Assembly: GCA_963691835.1 (NCBI GenBank)
Contig: OY829383.1
Coordinates: 2,356,001 to 2,420,000, forward strand
Source of the DNA: G963691835 sp963691835
GTDB taxonomy: Bacteria > Pseudomonadota > Alphaproteobacteria > Thalassobaculales > Thalassobaculaceae
Direction of reading: 5' to 3'
Length of the DNA: 64,000 nucleotides
A program made the translations under genes and the position numbers. Under the pieces are notes generated by a model. The model was not told the origin of the DNA, made no database searches, and saw only the letters and a program-made list of their open reading frames with translations. Shown here in pieces: positions 1 through 7,209 of the stretch. Each line of letters opens with the position of its first letter. Positions within the stretch are counted from its first letter, which is position 1.

Positions 1-1
1 G

Positions 2-61
2 CCGTTCGAAGGTGTCGACGCGATGTGGCTTCGACTGGTGCGTGACAAGACGCCCGTTTGA
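2..61 (+). CDS. C-terminal end of an unidentified protein (partial)
   Basis: A frame open from the window edge ends with a TGA at 59-61 and gives 19 residues ending LVRDKTPV. Its start lies outside the window. The tail is too short to name a family. The gap of about 107 bases before the next gene suggests a separate transcription unit. Confidence 0.35.
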   Translation, partial: PFEGVDAMWLRLVRDKTPV

Positions 62-168
62 GCCCCGGGGCGCATCAGAGCCCGTATCCGATGATGAAGT
101 TTCGGCCCGGAAGTGCCATATGGTGGTCGTCTCGCGTGCGACATAGCCGCTGTTAGAGGAAGCCTTGG

Positions 169-972
169 ATGACCGACCTCAACCTGGACCGCCGGACCGT
201 ATTGGTGAGCCTTGTCGCCGGAACGGCGGCCGTCGCGGTTCCGGTTCCGGCCTCCGCTTTTTTGGATCAGTTGAGTACGTTCCTCGTCAGCGACGATCAG
301 ATCCAGGCCATGGGGATTGCGACCTGGGATCAGATTCGGACGGACCTTCCGCCGTCCAAGGACACGGCCCTTCAGAACAGGTTGGAGACGATCGGCCGCC
401 GGGTGGTCGGGGCGAGCAACACGCGCCAACAGGACTGGGAGTTCGTTGTTTTCGAGAGCGATCAGGTCAACGCCTTCGCCGTGCCGGGGGGTAAAGTCGG
501 GTTCTATGAAGGCATCTTCGCCGCCATGGACAACGATGATCAGGTCGCGACCGTCATGGGCCATGAAATCGGACATATCGAGGCGGACCACGCCCGGGAG
601 CGGATCGGCACGGAGATGGCCACCCAGCTCGGCCAACAGGCGCTCGCCTGGGCGATGCAGATGGGCCAGGTGAGCTTCGCGAACGAGATCGCGGCGGTCT
701 TGGGCCTCGGTGTTCAGTACGGCATCATTCTTCCCTACTCCCGCAGCCAGGAATACGAGGCCGACCGCCTCGGCGTGCAGTATATGGCCCAGGCGGGGTA
801 TGCGCCGGACGAGGCGGTGTCGTTCTGGCGGAACATGACGGTGGCCAGCGCCGGCCAGTCGAAGCCGCCCGCGTTTCTGTCCACACACCCCTCGGACGAC
901 GCGCGTGTCGCGGAACTCAAGGCGTTGATGCCGATCATGCGCCCGATCTTCGAGGCCAACCGCCGCGGCTGA
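169..972 (+). CDS. M48 family zinc metalloprotease, exported
   Basis: This is a 267-residue M48 (Ste24/HtpX/BepA-like) metallopeptidase without membrane spans beyond its leader. Residues 1-30 look like an export signal with Arg-Arg at 8-9 and a hydrophobic stretch ending ASA. The zinc motif HEIGH lies at 132-136, the downstream ligand region is EYEADR at 195-200, and a conserved STHPS lies at 238-242. Exported M48 proteins of this kind act in the periplasm on misfolded outer-membrane or envelope proteins. The start is supported by AGAGGAAG about 8 bases upstream. There is no TPR domain, so it is shorter than BepA and closer to YcaL/LoiP-like lipoprotein proteases, but no lipobox Cys is seen. 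Confidence 0.85.
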   Translation: MTDLNLDRRTVLVSLVAGTAAVAVPVPASAFLDQLSTFLVSDDQIQAMGIATWDQIRTDLPPSKDTALQNRLETIGRRVVGASNTRQQDWEFVVFESDQVNAFAVPGGKVGFYEGIFAAMDNDDQVATVMGHEIGHIEADHARERIGTEMATQLGQQALAWAMQMGQVSFANEIAAVLGLGVQYGIILPYSRSQEYEADRLGVQYMAQAGYAPDEAVSFWRNMTVASAGQSKPPAFLSTHPSDDARVAELKALMPIMRPIFEANRRG

Positions 973-1093
973 TGCGCCCGGCTCTCGAAGACGTCTGCAG
1001 GCCTAGAGCAATGGACCTTTTCCGTTCGGGCGTTTGACAACGTCCGGCCGCCCCGCGACGCTCCCGGCGTGAATCTCGCTTGGGAGGGCGGAC

Positions 1094-2152
1094 ATGGCGA
1101 AGAAAAAGGCGGTGATTGTCGGCGGGCTTGGGGTCATCGGACGACGCCTGATCGAGCATCTGCACGGTCTCAACGACGATTGGGAGATTGTCGGGCTGAG
1201 CCGCCGGGGACCTGAGCCAGGAGAGCTTCCCGCAGATTTTATTTCGGTGGATCTGCTGAACCGCGCCGATTCCGAAGCCAAACTGTCCGCACTCACCGAC
1301 GCGACGCACATCTTCTATTGCGCCTTCCAGGCCAGGCCGACCTGGGCGGAACACGGTGCGCCGAATCTGGCCATGCTCGTGAACTCGGTCGAGCCGATCG
1401 CCGCCGTATCCAAGGAATTGCGGCACGTCCAGCTCATTGAGGGCAACAAGTGGTACGGCAGTCATCTCGGGCCGTTCCGGACGCCGGCGCGGGAAGAGGA
1501 CCCGCCGCACATGCTGCCGAACTTCTACTATGACCAGGAGATGTGGCTGCGCGGCGCGCAGGCCGGGCAGTCCTGGTCCTGGTCCGCGCTGCGGCCCCAT
1601 ACCGTCTGCGGGTTCGCGATCGGCAATCCGATGAACCTGATCACCTGCCTCTCGGTTTACGCCGCCATCTCGAAGGAACTCGGCCTTCCGCTCCGTTTTC
1701 CAGGCAAGGCGAAAGCGTTTGAGACTGTCTATCAGGCGGTCGACGCGGAGCTCCTTGCCAAGTCGATGCTTTGGGCGGCGACGTCTCCGGCAGCAGAGAA
1801 CGACGTGTTCAACATTACCAACGGCGATTTTTTCCGTTGGAAGAACATCTGGCCGAAGTTCGCCGAGTTCTTCGACATGCCCATGGGCGACGTTCAGACC
1901 ATTCCGTTGGTGGAGTTCATGGCGGACAAAGGGCCGCTCTGGGACCAGCTTGTGGAGAGGCATGGTCTGATGAAGATCCCCTACGACCAAATCGCGACTT
2001 GGGGCTTCGCCGACTACGTCTTCGGGACCGACTGGGACGTGATGAGCGACACTCTTAAGATCCGAATGGCCGGTTTTCACGACTATGTGCGTTCGGAAGA
2101 GATGTTTCTACGTCTTTTCGCAGAATTCAAAGGGATGAAAATTATCCCTTAG
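1094..2152 (+). CDS. PRISE-type SDR NAD(P)H-dependent enone reductase
   Basis: The 352-residue protein is an extended short-chain dehydrogenase. The Rossmann glycine motif GGLGVIG is at residues 10-16. Downstream are GNKWYGSHLG and NFYYDQE, which match the Lys and Tyr catalytic segments of the progesterone 5-beta-reductase/iridoid synthase (PRISE) family. Such enzymes reduce activated C=C bonds in alpha,beta-unsaturated carbonyl compounds. The substrate in this organism cannot be read from the sequence. A strong GGGAGGG ribosome binding site precedes the ATG. The gene seems to be a single-gene unit between the protease and the accessory segment. Confidence 0.8.
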   Translation: MAKKKAVIVGGLGVIGRRLIEHLHGLNDDWEIVGLSRRGPEPGELPADFISVDLLNRADSEAKLSALTDATHIFYCAFQARPTWAEHGAPNLAMLVNSVEPIAAVSKELRHVQLIEGNKWYGSHLGPFRTPAREEDPPHMLPNFYYDQEMWLRGAQAGQSWSWSALRPHTVCGFAIGNPMNLITCLSVYAAISKELGLPLRFPGKAKAFETVYQAVDAELLAKSMLWAATSPAAENDVFNITNGDFFRWKNIWPKFAEFFDMPMGDVQTIPLVEFMADKGPLWDQLVERHGLMKIPYDQIATWGFADYVFGTDWDVMSDTLKIRMAGFHDYVRSEEMFLRLFAEFKGMKIIP

Positions 2153-2262
2153 CGCGTGATCGAAGCGCCTGTTACCGAACAGTAATTCCAGGTCTGACCC
2201 CTTATTCTCAATCTAGGGGCATACAAATCATTCGGAGAGCACACACTATAAGCGGTTGCCGA

Positions 2263-2279
2263 GTGTAAAAAATAACACC
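2263..2279. promoter_or_regulatory. Operator-like dyad, copy 1
   Basis: GTGTAAAAAATAACACC is an imperfect inverted repeat. Its reverse complement matches the perfect dyad at 2803-2824 at 16 of 17 positions. It lies about 43 bases before the preferred ATG of the small gene at 2322, where a repressor or activator site would be expected. The likely binder is the HTH protein encoded at 2842, by inference from the shared motif. Confidence 0.5.
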
Positions 2280-2321
2280 AATTTGTTCCCAGTCGCACCT
2301 GACCCGATGGGAGCATTCCTG

Positions 2322-2693
2322 ATGCGAAAAAGCGAAACAACGTCCCCGTTCCCACCCCAGGCCCTGGGGCAAGCGGAGCAGCTCTTGGGGCCGTTGAAGC
2401 TCGAGGACGCCTACATACAGGCGTTCAACGATATTTGCCGAAATGAGAAAATAGCCCATCACGACCTCTATCGGATGCTCACAAAAGCTATCTCAAAAGA
2501 TAATTTCTCGAAAACCGTTCGGTCGTTCTGCGTTTTTTATTTTGCAACATACCCGAGTTGTCGGCTGTTCCAACCATTGAAGGGGCAAAAGACCTACTCA
2601 ACATCTGAAAAGATCAATGCTTTTCGCCTCTATTCTTTAGCAATCGATGCAGGAACACAGGCGGGAACTCTCGCCAACGCCATCCGAACATAA
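2322..2693 (+). CDS. Small hypothetical protein under a shared operator
   Basis: The product is about 123 residues from the preferred ATG at 2322, which has GGGAG 8 bases upstream. The frame can extend to TTG at 2256, but that would put the operator-like dyad inside the gene; ATG at 2307 is also possible. There is no signal peptide or membrane helix. The C-terminal half is helical-looking (AYIQAFNDICRNEKIAHHDL and SEKINAFRLYSLAIDAG). I recognise no family. Composition is AT-richer than neighbouring core genes, suggesting acquired DNA. The paired dyads suggest co-regulation with the next gene. Confidence 0.55.
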   Translation: MRKSETTSPFPPQALGQAEQLLGPLKLEDAYIQAFNDICRNEKIAHHDLYRMLTKAISKDNFSKTVRSFCVFYFATYPSCRLFQPLKGQKTYSTSEKINAFRLYSLAIDAGTQAGTLANAIRT

Positions 2694-2802
2694 TGCGTGA
2701 TCGTCGGTTCTGCGGCCGCGATCAACGGGTTTCTCTCCACGGCACGCGGGGGTCATTTCCCCGGGCGAGAGGGCGACATCCGGCCTTGGCTTCGAGCCTC
2801 AA

Positions 2803-2824
2803 AAGGTGTAATTTTTTACACCTT
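2803..2824. promoter_or_regulatory. Operator-like perfect dyad, copy 2
   Basis: Two 9-base arms, AAGGTGTAA and TTACACCTT, are separated by TTTT. The dyad ends 17 bases before the GTG start of the HTH protein gene, an autoregulation-type position. An intrinsic terminator for the upstream gene is an alternative, but the stem is AT-rich, has no distal T tract, and a near-identical copy lies at 2263-2279, which favours a protein-binding site. Confidence 0.55.
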
Positions 2825-2841
2825 GTTCGAAAGCTGACCCT

Positions 2842-3579
2842 GTGACGCACCTCGCCAAAAAGATGTCTGCCTATCTTTACCTGGCGACCCAGGACGCCCG
2901 GTCGTTCCGGCGGATTACCGGAATCCCGAGGAAGCGTCTCGCGCAGCAATCCGGGACGACCGAGGGCCTTCTGCGGGGCATCGACGATCCGGATTGGCGC
3001 CCGACCCTGAAAACCGTCACACGGCTGGAAGCCCGCTACGGCCGCGATCCGGCCTGGGTCTCGAACTCGATCGTCGAGCAGGTGGAGACCTTCACCGACG
3101 ACGAGATGGTCATCCGGCGCGATCACAAGGTCGACTCGCCCTACCTGCCGGAGACGATCCGGGCAGCACTCGACATGCTGCCCGGCGTCGCACGGCGCCC
3201 GGACCGGATTGAGGATCACCGCAACATCAACCTCGTCGATGCCACGGCCGCCCATCCCAGCCGGTACCGGGTGGTCCACCATTGCCGGGAGAGCATCGAG
3301 GCGGGAAACGTCGACGCAACCTCCCAGTGCCTGGGGGAGTTCCGGTCAGAAGTCTTTCGCGGGGCGACGCAGTGGTCCTATCGCCAGGTCCTGGGTACCG
3401 AGTCTGCTTTGGTCTCGGAGATTATGTGGGCCAAGGACGGGTCCTCCGAGGGGCCCCATTTCTGGCGGGTGCTCTACCCCGCGAGCGACGGCGGCGTGTA
3501 CTCCCTCGTCTCGATGGTCAGGCCGAACGTCGCCGGCGCGCTGCTGTACAATGAGATCGCATCCGCCCTGGATGCGTAG
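2842..3579 (+). CDS. Probable HTH regulator with unknown C-terminal domain
   Basis: The product is 245 residues from GTG at 2842, or 238 from ATG at 2863; neither has a strong ribosome binding site. Residues about 20-62 (GIPRKRLAQQSGTTEG followed by a conserved-looking TLKTVTRLE helix) resemble an XRE/lambda-repressor-like helix-turn-helix. The C-terminal half (EGPHFWRVLYPASDGG, YSLVSMVRP) looks like a small ligand-binding or sensor domain that I do not recognise. The dyads at 2263 and 2803 are natural operators for it. Its last 106 bases overlap the opposite-strand gene ending at 3474. Regulatory function is inferred, not proven. Confidence 0.55.
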   Translation: MTHLAKKMSAYLYLATQDARSFRRITGIPRKRLAQQSGTTEGLLRGIDDPDWRPTLKTVTRLEARYGRDPAWVSNSIVEQVETFTDDEMVIRRDHKVDSPYLPETIRAALDMLPGVARRPDRIEDHRNINLVDATAAHPSRYRVVHHCRESIEAGNVDATSQCLGEFRSEVFRGATQWSYRQVLGTESALVSEIMWAKDGSSEGPHFWRVLYPASDGGVYSLVSMVRPNVAGALLYNEIASALDA

Positions 3580-4199
3580 ATGCAGTGCTCTGAGTCGTTC
3601 TTCGGCCCCCAGTCCACGGTCCCCCCGACCGTCCGGCACGTGCCGGGGTACTGGTAGAACCGGGTGTTGAAGGAATTGTCGACCACCTTGTCGACCACGA
3701 GGCCGAACTGCCAATCCTCAAACCAGTGACGGAACGACAACGCCCGGGCCAGCGCGATCAGCTCGAACCCCAACTTGCTGCCCCGGTGCCGCGGGGTGAC
3801 ATAGGCCCCGCCCTGTAGCGACAGCCGCCCGTCGATGCACGCCAGCTCCGGCTCCGCCAAACCCGGGACCGGCTGATCGATGTCGAGCCGCGGTGCATGG
3901 TCCCCCCAGATCCGGCGGGAGTGGATCAGGTGAAGCAGATTTTCCTGGGCGTACAGCCTGTTGGCGACACAGGCGACCGGCTCCCCCTCCTCGGTGACCT
4001 GAATCCAGAAGAAGTTGTCCGCCCCAAGATAATTTCGGGTCGGATCCAGGGCCGGATGTACCGTTCCCTGCAAGTCTGACTTCGTCCGGTGGAAGTGACT
4101 GGCGTCCGAACTCACAAAGAGCTCAAGGTCGAGCCCGCGAATTCGGTCGACCCGGTACTGTACATGCTCTGTTACTCGCTTCAGAAGATATGCGTTCAT
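3474..4199 (-). CDS. GNAT-like acyltransferase, unassigned
   Basis: The 241-residue protein has a strong start: GGAGG 7 bases before the ATG. The segment VTPRHRGSKLGFELIALARA around residues 135-155 resembles the acetyl-CoA binding R-x-x-G-x-G/L turn and helix of GNAT-fold enzymes. I checked for LuxI autoinducer-synthase signatures because of the adjacent regulator, and they are not present. The gene converges on the HTH gene with a 106-base antisense overlap of both coding 3' ends, which is long for bacteria. Substrate unknown. Confidence 0.5.
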   Translation of the reverse strand: MNAYLLKRVTEHVQYRVDRIRGLDLELFVSSDASHFHRTKSDLQGTVHPALDPTRNYLGADNFFWIQVTEEGEPVACVANRLYAQENLLHLIHSRRIWGDHAPRLDIDQPVPGLAEPELACIDGRLSLQGGAYVTPRHRGSKLGFELIALARALSFRHWFEDWQFGLVVDKVVDNSFNTRFYQYPGTCRTVGGTVDWGPKNDSEHCIYASRADAISLYSSAPATFGLTIETREYTPPSLAG

Positions 4200-4462
4200 T
4201 TCTCACGCCTCCATTGATTACCCAGAGGCGTTTACTGTTCATTAATAAAAAGCCATCCGCTGTATTTTTCTTTAACCATATTTTCCGGAAAGCATGACGA
4301 CTCCCGGCCCGGTTGCCAGGAAGCGCGATGAGTCAAACAGTTGCGGCGAACGCACAGCTTTAAAGGGTGGTGTAGATCCTCCTAAATACTTATGATAATT
4401 GCATAACCCTGTCCCCGAGTCTCAAATCGAACAGGGCTGGAAGCTGAGAAAGGCCGGAGCGA

Positions 4463-4870
4463 ATGCCGGAATGGATATCGGGAATCTGGACATTCCTGAC
4501 GAACCCGGAGAACCAAGCGACCCTGACCTGGATCGGGGGGGCAATCGTCGGTGTCACCAGCGCGGCCTGGGGCGCCTACCGGGTCCTCTGGCCGAAGCCG
4601 CCGGAGGGCCGAGGCGCTGGCGACAGCCAAGTAAGATCGGCCGATGGCAGATCCAACGTGGCTGGGGGCAGCGTTACCATCGTTCAACGGAACGGGCTGT
4701 CGGGGGTGGAGTTGATCATCGTCCTGGTGATCTTGGTCGGAGCACTGGTTGCCGTGGCGGGTCTCATCGGAGACCGCATCGTCGCCAACGGTGGGGCTGC
4801 CATAGGCGGCGATGTAAGCGGAAGCGAGATCATCATTAACAATGCCCCCACGCAGGAGGAGCGGCAATGA
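4463..4870 (+). CDS. Small two-helix membrane protein with GGDV motifs
   Basis: The product is 135 residues. Hydrophobic helices lie at about 20-43 and 81-103. Between them is DGRSNVAGGSVTIVQ (61-75), and after helix two is NGGAAIGGDVSGSEIII (109-125). Both resemble the motif DGSVAIGGDVVKSTINI in the protein encoded next. The gene overlaps its downstream partner by 4 bases (ATGA), so the two are translationally coupled. GGAG lies close before the ATG. Motifs of the A-I-G-G-D-V-x-x-S type are familiar to me from linkers in bacterial TPR/CHAT and NLR-like proteins, but their function is not established here. Likely inner-membrane anchor or partner of the TPR protein. Confidence 0.6.
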   Translation: MPEWISGIWTFLTNPENQATLTWIGGAIVGVTSAAWGAYRVLWPKPPEGRGAGDSQVRSADGRSNVAGGSVTIVQRNGLSGVELIIVLVILVGALVAVAGLIGDRIVANGGAAIGGDVSGSEIIINNAPTQEERQ

Positions 4871-7182
4871 AGGCCCTCTCATCCGCAAGAACCCGCCTCG
4901 TTTGCGCGGCATTCGCATTGTTGCTCGGCGGCGCCCCGGCGATGGGGCAACTGTTGGGCGACAAGATCGAGGCCCAGGATGGATCCGTCGCGATCGGTGG
5001 CGATGTGGTCAAAAGCACGATCAATATCACCGGCATACCGATCGAAACCTTTGCGGAGATGATGCGGCTGGCCGCATCCCCTGACCCCGGGGACCGTCAG
5101 GACCTGCTCAACCGTCTGCAAGACCTGATCCCTGAGAACAGCCGCCTCCGCGTTGAGGCGCTGTCCGGTTTCTTCAAGATTCTCGATGAAAAGGAAGTGC
5201 CCCTATCGGATCTGCCCGGAAAACTGTCCGAGCTTGCAGTCCGACACGTTCGCCTGCTGGAGGATGTGGCCGCCCTCCGCACCGATGACCCGGCGGTCCA
5301 GGCAGAGCGGGACGCCGCGGTGAAAGCCCTGGAAATCGGCGACCACGACTTGGCTCGCGCGCATCTGCAAGCAGCGCGGGAGATCGTCCGCGCGAAAAGG
5401 CGAAAGCTCGCCGAGGTTCTGGAAACCCACCAACGGGAGGAGGCCGCCCTTGTGGCCGAACAGGCCCGCGTAGAACTGAACCGTCTCGCCTACCCCGACG
5501 CCGCGCGGTTGTTCGAGGAGGCCGCCAGTCTTCTGCCTGACGCGGACCGCGAGCAACGCTGGCGCCATCTACTTTCCGCCGCCGATGCTTGGCAAAAACA
5601 AGGAGACGATTTCGGTGACAACAGCGCTCTTATAAAGGCTTTGGAAGGCTTCAAGCGCGCTTTGGTGGAAGTCCCCCGCACCGACCATCCGCTCGACTGG
5701 GCGAGAACCCAGAACAATCTTGGCGCCGCGCTTCAGACCCTTGGGGCGCGTGAGAGCGGGACGACGCGTCTTCAAGAGGCTGTGGCTGCCTTCCGACTTG
5801 CCCTGGAGGAGACGCGGCGGCACCGTGTGCCGCTCGACTGGGCAATGACCCAAAACAATCTGGGCAACGCGCTCTGGACCCTTGGGGAGCGTGAGAGCGG
5901 GACGGCGCGCCTTCAAGAGGCAGTCACCGCCTACCGCCTTGCCCTAGAGGAGTGGCGGCGGGACCGTGTACCGCTCGATTGGGCAACGACCCAGAACAAT
6001 CTTGGCACCGCGCTCTGGACCCTTGGGGCGCGTGAGAGCGGGACAGCGCGCCTTCAAGAGGCCGTCGCCGCCTACCGTCTTGCCCTGGAGGAGAGGAGGC
6101 GGGACCGTGTGCCGCTCGACTGGGCGGCTACCCAAATCAATCTGGGTAACGCGCTGTCAACCCTTGGGGAGCGGGAGAGCGGGACGGCGCGGCTTGAAGA
6201 GGCCGTTGCCGCCTACCGCCTTGCCCTGGAAGAGTGGCGGCGGGATCGTGTGCCGCTCAACTGGGCAACGACCCAAAACAATCTGGGCACCGCGCTTCAG
6301 ACCCTTGGGGCGCGCGAGAGCGGTACGGGGCGCCTTCATGAGGCTGTTGCCGCCTACCGCCTCGCCCTGGAGGAGCGGCGGCGGGACCGTGTGCCGCTCG
6401 ACTGGGCGATGACCCAGAACAATCTTGGCAACGCGCTGTCGACCCTTGGGGAGCGTGAGAGCGGGACGGTGCGCCTTCAAGAGGCTGTCGCCGCCTACCG
6501 TCTTGCGCTGGAGGAGAGGCGGCGGGATCGCGTGCCGCTCGACTGGGCGGCGACCCAGAATAATTTAGGTAACGCGCTGTCGGCCCTTGGGGAGCGTGAG
6601 AGTGGGACAGTGCGCCTTCAAGAGGCCGTCGCCGCCTACCGCCTTGCCCTGGAAGAGTGGCGGCAGGATCGTGTGCCGCTCAACTGGGCAACGACCCAAA
6701 ACAATCTGGGCACCGTACTCCAGACCCTTGGGGAGCGTGAGAGCGGGACGGCGCGCCTTCAAGAGGCCGTCGTCGCCTACCGCCTTGCCCTGGAGGAGTG
6801 GCGGCGGGGTCGTGTGCCGCTCAAATGGGCGGCGATCCAAAACAATCTGGGTAACGCGCTGTCGACCCTTGGGGAGCGTGAGAGCGGGACGGCGCGCTTT
6901 CAAGAAGCCGTCGTCGCCTACCGCCTTGCCCTGGAGGAGCGGCGGCGGGACCGTGTGCCGCTAGATTGGGCGACGACCCAAACCAATCTTGGTCTTGTTT
7001 TCGAAGTGCTTGGCAAGCGTGAACGATCAATAGAGCGCATTGGCGAAGGCTTGACCGCCTTCCGCAATGCGCGGAAAGTAATCGTAGATGAGGCGGGACA
7101 AGTTCACATGGACCCTGCCTTCCAAGCCAAGATCGCCGAGCTTGAGTCGATCATCGCGCGGGGCAATTTTGCGGAGGATTGA
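4867..7182 (+). CDS. Exported TPR-type repeat protein with GGDV motif
   Basis: The 771-residue protein has a signal peptide (hydrophobic 10-22, likely cleavage near AMG at 25-27). Next comes DGSVAIGGDVVKSTINI (38-54), then a helical, charged region rich in Ala, Glu and Arg to about 270. From residue 275 there are ten repeats of 47 residues with the core PLDWATTQNNLGNALxTLGE. Such units occur in TPR_12/TPR_10 arrays that often accompany CHAT proteases or signalling domains; here no catalytic domain follows. It likely acts as a periplasmic protein-binding scaffold with the membrane protein encoded upstream. The last repeat is divergent and capped by about 45 residues. It converges on polA with a 27-base gap. 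Confidence 0.7.
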   Translation: MKALSSARTRLVCAAFALLLGGAPAMGQLLGDKIEAQDGSVAIGGDVVKSTINITGIPIETFAEMMRLAASPDPGDRQDLLNRLQDLIPENSRLRVEALSGFFKILDEKEVPLSDLPGKLSELAVRHVRLLEDVAALRTDDPAVQAERDAAVKALEIGDHDLARAHLQAAREIVRAKRRKLAEVLETHQREEAALVAEQARVELNRLAYPDAARLFEEAASLLPDADREQRWRHLLSAADAWQKQGDDFGDNSALIKALEGFKRALVEVPRTDHPLDWARTQNNLGAALQTLGARESGTTRLQEAVAAFRLALEETRRHRVPLDWAMTQNNLGNALWTLGERESGTARLQEAVTAYRLALEEWRRDRVPLDWATTQNNLGTALWTLGARESGTARLQEAVAAYRLALEERRRDRVPLDWAATQINLGNALSTLGERESGTARLEEAVAAYRLALEEWRRDRVPLNWATTQNNLGTALQTLGARESGTGRLHEAVAAYRLALEERRRDRVPLDWAMTQNNLGNALSTLGERESGTVRLQEAVAAYRLALEERRRDRVPLDWAATQNNLGNALSALGERESGTVRLQEAVAAYRLALEEWRQDRVPLNWATTQNNLGTVLQTLGERESGTARLQEAVVAYRLALEEWRRGRVPLKWAAIQNNLGNALSTLGERESGTARFQEAVVAYRLALEERRRDRVPLDWATTQTNLGLVFEVLGKRERSIERIGEGLTAFRNARKVIVDEAGQVHMDPAFQAKIAELESIIARGNFAED
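5689..7098 (+). repeat. Ten tandem 141-bp repeats inside the TPR gene
   Basis: Exact period of 141 bases (47 codons): the CCGCTCGACTGG-type segment recurs at 5689, 5830 and onward to the final unit at 6958. Central units are nearly identical at DNA level, differing mainly at codons of DWA-x-TQ and L-x-TLG. Close identity points to recent unequal recombination or gene conversion and predicts copy-number variation between strains. It is in frame throughout and is not a CRISPR array. Confidence 0.9.
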
Positions 7183-7209
7183 CCGCCGCTTGCGCATCTC
7201 CCGCCGTCG

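Larger units (their letters stand above)
2154..2703. repeat. 9-bp direct repeats flanking an AT-rich insert
   Basis: GCGTGATCG occurs at 2154-2162, directly after the stop of the PRISE gene, and again at 2695-2703, directly after the stop of the small hypothetical gene. The roughly 530 bases in between are AT-richer than both sides. The arrangement resembles an insertion with a duplicated target, but a 9-base match can arise by chance and no transposase is present. Confidence 0.3.

Noticed and set aside
3474..4199. LuxI-type autoinducer synthase next to a regulator
   Set aside because: The palindromic operators suggested quorum sensing, but conserved LuxI residues are absent and the adjacent regulator has no LuxR-type domain.
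5689..7098. CRISPR array
   Set aside because: Regular spacing is due to 141-base in-frame coding repeats without unique spacers; no cas genes are near.
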